6,949 nt of DNA from UBA3792 sp045576895. GTDB lineage: Bacteria; Bacillota; Clostridia; Christensenellales; CAG-138. Position numbers and translations under genes: made by a program. Under the pieces are notes generated by a model. It was not told the origin of the DNA, did no database searches, and saw nothing but the letters and a program-made list of their open reading frames with translations. Below are positions 5,226-6,949 of the stretch, one piece after another (positions within the stretch are counted from its first letter, which is position 1; each line of letters starts with the position of its first letter). The DNA lies in NCBI GenBank assembly GCA_045576895.1, contig JAZNHI010000136.1, forward strand, positions 1 through 6,949, given 5' to 3'.

Positions 5226-5438
5226 ATGATGCCTTTGGTATTTGCAGACGACGGCGAGGTCAACGTGATCCGCGCCATCAAGGGAACGGACGAGATCCGT
5301 CATCATCTCAGCAATCTGGGCTTTGTGGTCGGCGGAACGGTGCAGATCATCTCCCGGATGGGCGGCAACGTGATCGTCAACGTCAAGGAAAGCCGCATCG
5401 CCATCGACGAAAAGATGGCACAGAAGATCATGGTATAA
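5226..5438 (+). CDS. feoA: FeoA-domain protein, first copy, 70 aa
   Basis: This is a small SH3-like FeoA protein, thought to act at the cytoplasmic face together with the FeoB ferrous iron transporter. The family pattern is clear: an N-terminal strand, the helix HHLSNLGFVVGGTVQIIS (about 26-43), then GGNVIVNVKESRIAID and a closing AQKIMV. It has about the usual FeoA length. The start was set at the ATG at 5226 (MMPLVFADDGE), 5 bases after AAGGAGGA. A TTG-initiated extension to 5202 would read through the palindrome and the ribosome binding site and is rejected. The next feoA begins 13 bases after the stop. It is first in the operon and follows the perfect promoter with three palindromes. Confidence 0.9.
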   Translation: MMPLVFADDGEVNVIRAIKGTDEIRHHLSNLGFVVGGTVQIISRMGGNVIVNVKESRIAIDEKMAQKIMV

Positions 5439-5451
5439 AAAGGAGGAAGCA

Positions 5452-5676
5452 ATGAAAACGTTAAGAGACGCTAAGATCGGCGAAATGGTCAAGGTCAAAA
5501 AGCTCACCGGTGAAGGCGCGGTAAAGCGCCGCATCATGGATATGGGCATCACGAAGGGCATCGAGGTGTATGTCCGCAAGGTCGCACCTTTAGGCGATCC
5601 GGTCGAGGTCACGGTGCGCGGGTATGAGCTTTCGCTCCGCAAGGCGGACGCGGAAATGATCCTGATAGAGGAATAA
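5452..5676 (+). CDS. feoA: FeoA-domain protein, second copy, 74 aa
   Basis: A second FeoA-like SH3 fold: MKTLRDAKIGEMVKVKKLTG, then the helix KRRIMDMGITKGIEVYV (about 26-42), then PLGDPVEVTVRGYELSLRKADAEMI. The PxGDPxE-x-x-RGYxLxLR block is the common FeoA signature and is weaker in the first copy, so this one may be the canonical partner of FeoB. The start is 6 bases after AAGGAGG. Tandem feoA genes before feoB are common in Clostridia, and the division of labour between copies is not established. The stop is 73 bases before feoB, a gap that holds a weak hairpin and palindrome site 6. Confidence 0.93.
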   Translation: MKTLRDAKIGEMVKVKKLTGEGAVKRRIMDMGITKGIEVYVRKVAPLGDPVEVTVRGYELSLRKADAEMILIEE

Positions 5677-5687
5677 TACGGAACGAA

Positions 5688-5708
5688 AAGGCAAACGCCT
5701 TATTTTTT
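5688..5708 (+). terminator. Weak hairpin with T-run between feoA2 and feoB (possible attenuator)
   Basis: AAGGC-AAAC-GCCTT (5688-5701) is followed by A and six T. The stem is only 5 bases, so at most partial termination is expected. It might lower feoB expression relative to the small feoA genes. Confidence 0.4.
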
Positions 5709-5718
5709 CAAAGAATGT

Positions 5719-5734
5719 GTTAGCATATGCTAAC
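5719..5734. promoter_or_regulatory. Iron-regulon-type palindrome, site 6 (just before feoB)
   Basis: GTTAGC-ATAT-GCTAAC is a perfect palindrome over all 16 bases. It ends 4 bases before GAGGAGGT of feoB. I see no convincing promoter here, so it would act as an elongation roadblock, as a second control point, or on a promoter too weak to recognise. Confidence 0.75.
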
Positions 5735-5749
5735 GATAGAGGAGGTACT

Positions 5750-6949
5750 ATGAGTATTCGCATTGCCCTCGCGGGCAACCCGAACAGCGGCAAAACGACC
5801 CTGTTCAACGCGCTGACCGGCTCGAACCAGTTCGTGGGCAACTGGCCGGGCGTTACGGTCGAGAAAAAGGAAGGCAAGCTGAAAGGTCACAGCGACGTGA
5901 TCGTCACCGACCTTCCCGGCATCTATTCCCTGTCCCCCTACACCCTCGAGGAAGTCGTTGCCAGAAACTACCTGATCAACGAACGTCCGGACGCGATCCT
6001 GAACATCGTGGACGGCTCGAACCTCGAGCGCAACCTGTATCTTACCACGCAGCTCGTCGAGCTCGGCATTCCGGTGGTCGTGGCGATCAACATGATGGAC
6101 GTCGTGAAGAAGAACGGCGACAAGATCGACACCAAACAGCTTTCCGCGCAGATCGGCTGCAAGATCGTCGAGATCTCCGCGCTGAAGGGCACGGGCATTC
6201 AGGAAGCCGCCGAGGAAGCGATCAAGGCGGCGCAGGGCACCAAGACCGTGCCGCAGCATTCGTTCTCCGGTCCGGTCGAGCACGCGCTTGCGCACATCGA
6301 GGAAGCGGTCGTGCACGGACTGCCCGAGGAGCAGCAGCGCTGGTACGCGATCAAGGTCTTTGAGCGCGACAGCAAGGTCATGGAGCAGCTCGATCTTACG
6401 GAAGCGACGAAGATGCATATCGAGCAGGATATCGCCGCCGCCGAAAAGGAGCTGGACGACGACGCGGAAAGCATCATCACCAACGAGCGCTACGTCTGGA
6501 TCGGCAACGTCATCAAGACCTGCTACAAGAAGAAGGGCGCCGGCAAGCTTTCGACCTCCGACAAGATCGACCGCATCGTGACCAACCGCTGGCTGGGTCT
6601 GCCGATCTTTGCGGTCGTGATGTTCCTCGTCTACTGGATCGCGATGGTCGCCGTCGGCGCGCCCGCAACCGACTGGGCAAACGACGGACTGTTCGGCGAC
6701 GGCTATCACCTCGTCGGCATCGGCGACAAACAGGCAGAAGAAGCCGCGGACGATTTTTCCGCCGCCTCCAACGCGCTTGAAGCGTACGGCTTCGCGGTTG
6801 ACACCGAAGACGAGGCGTTCGACGGCGACGCGCTGATCGCGGAGCTCAAGGCGTTCACAACCGATGAGAAAACCGCGGTCGTCGAGGTGCAGGACGAGGA
6901 GACCCTCGCGCTGTCCGACGTCACCGTATACTTTGACGAGGTTCCCGAA
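5750..6949 (+). CDS. feoB: Ferrous iron transporter FeoB, N-terminal 400 residues (runs off right edge)
   Basis: This is the membrane GTPase of ferrous iron uptake. The G domain is complete: G1 GNPNSGKTT (9-17), switch I NWPGVTVE (31-38) with T36, G3 DLPG (54-57), G4 NMMD (114-117) and G5 SA (143-144). A helical linker domain (about 170-275) precedes the first membrane helix (WLGLPIFAVVMFLVYWIAM, 281-299). TDWANDGLFGDG (307-318), usual for FeoB, follows. Residues from about 325 to the window end form an acidic, hydrophilic stretch of at least 75 residues with no second helix yet, longer than in short FeoBs. Gate and later membrane motifs lie outside the window. The ATG at 5750 has GAGGAGG upstream. 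It is the third gene of the feo operon, and no feoC is visible. Confidence 0.97.
   Translation, partial: MSIRIALAGNPNSGKTTLFNALTGSNQFVGNWPGVTVEKKEGKLKGHSDVIVTDLPGIYSLSPYTLEEVVARNYLINERPDAILNIVDGSNLERNLYLTTQLVELGIPVVVAINMMDVVKKNGDKIDTKQLSAQIGCKIVEISALKGTGIQEAAEEAIKAAQGTKTVPQHSFSGPVEHALAHIEEAVVHGLPEEQQRWYAIKVFERDSKVMEQLDLTEATKMHIEQDIAAAEKELDDDAESIITNERYVWIGNVIKTCYKKKGAGKLSTSDKIDRIVTNRWLGLPIFAVVMFLVYWIAMVAVGAPATDWANDGLFGDGYHLVGIGDKQAEEAADDFSAASNALEAYGFAVDTEDEAFDGDALIAELKAFTTDEKTAVVEVQDEETLALSDVTVYFDEVPE

Noticed and set aside
1433..5734. GTTAGC palindromes as mobile-element ends or dispersed REP repeats
   Set aside because: All copies are at promoters, transcription starts or ribosome binding sites of metal genes. 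None flanks a transposase, and there are no target duplications.
5720..6709. 329-residue open frame on the minus strand opposite feoB
   Set aside because: Antisense shadow of FeoB caused by GC-biased third positions. Its Asp/Leu/Val-rich translation has no recognisable family.

Overview
This window is a metal-homeostasis cluster from a GC-rich Gram-positive anaerobe. It is most likely a member of the Clostridia (Oscillospirales- or Christensenellales-like). The support is strong AGGAGG-type ribosome binding sites, AT-rich promoters between GC-rich genes, a DUF3793 gene, a feoA-feoA-feoB set, and a CsoR-CopA pair of Firmicutes type. The lineage is an inference from gene content only.

Left part (1-1550, minus strand): an apparent three-gene operon reading leftward. 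It encodes a cysteine-rich DUF3793 protein, a class I SAM-dependent methyltransferase overlapping it by 4 bases, and the first 50 residues of a ZIP-family metal permease that runs off the window. Its upstream region carries a good promoter and two copies of the palindrome GTTAGC-N4-GCTAAC.

Middle (1610-4640, minus strand): a copper-efflux operon, csoR-copA, with two near-identical CsoR-type operators (ATACCC-N5-GGGTAT). One of these fills the -35/-10 spacer exactly. CopA has a heavy-metal-associated (HMA) domain at each end. The C-terminal one is preceded, inside the reading frame, by a consensus Shine-Dalgarno and an ATG-ATG pair, so the same mRNA may also yield a free CopZ-like copper chaperone.

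Right part (4611-6949): a short DtxR-family regulator on the minus strand, with iron-type metal ligands and its own intrinsic terminator, diverges from feoA1-feoA2-feoB on the plus strand (ferrous iron uptake; feoB is cut by the window end). The feo promoter is a perfect TTGACA-17-TATAAT whose spacer is occupied by one copy of the GTTAGC palindrome. Three more copies lie in the feo transcription unit. The six palindromes tie the feo genes and the DUF3793/methyltransferase/ZIP operon into one predicted iron regulon, most plausibly controlled by the adjacent DtxR-type protein.

No tRNA, rRNA, CRISPR array, insertion sequence or phage gene was recognised. The most interesting points are the six-copy operator set with its repeated geometry, the inclusion of a DUF3793 protein and a methyltransferase in the iron regulon, and the internal chaperone start inside copA.
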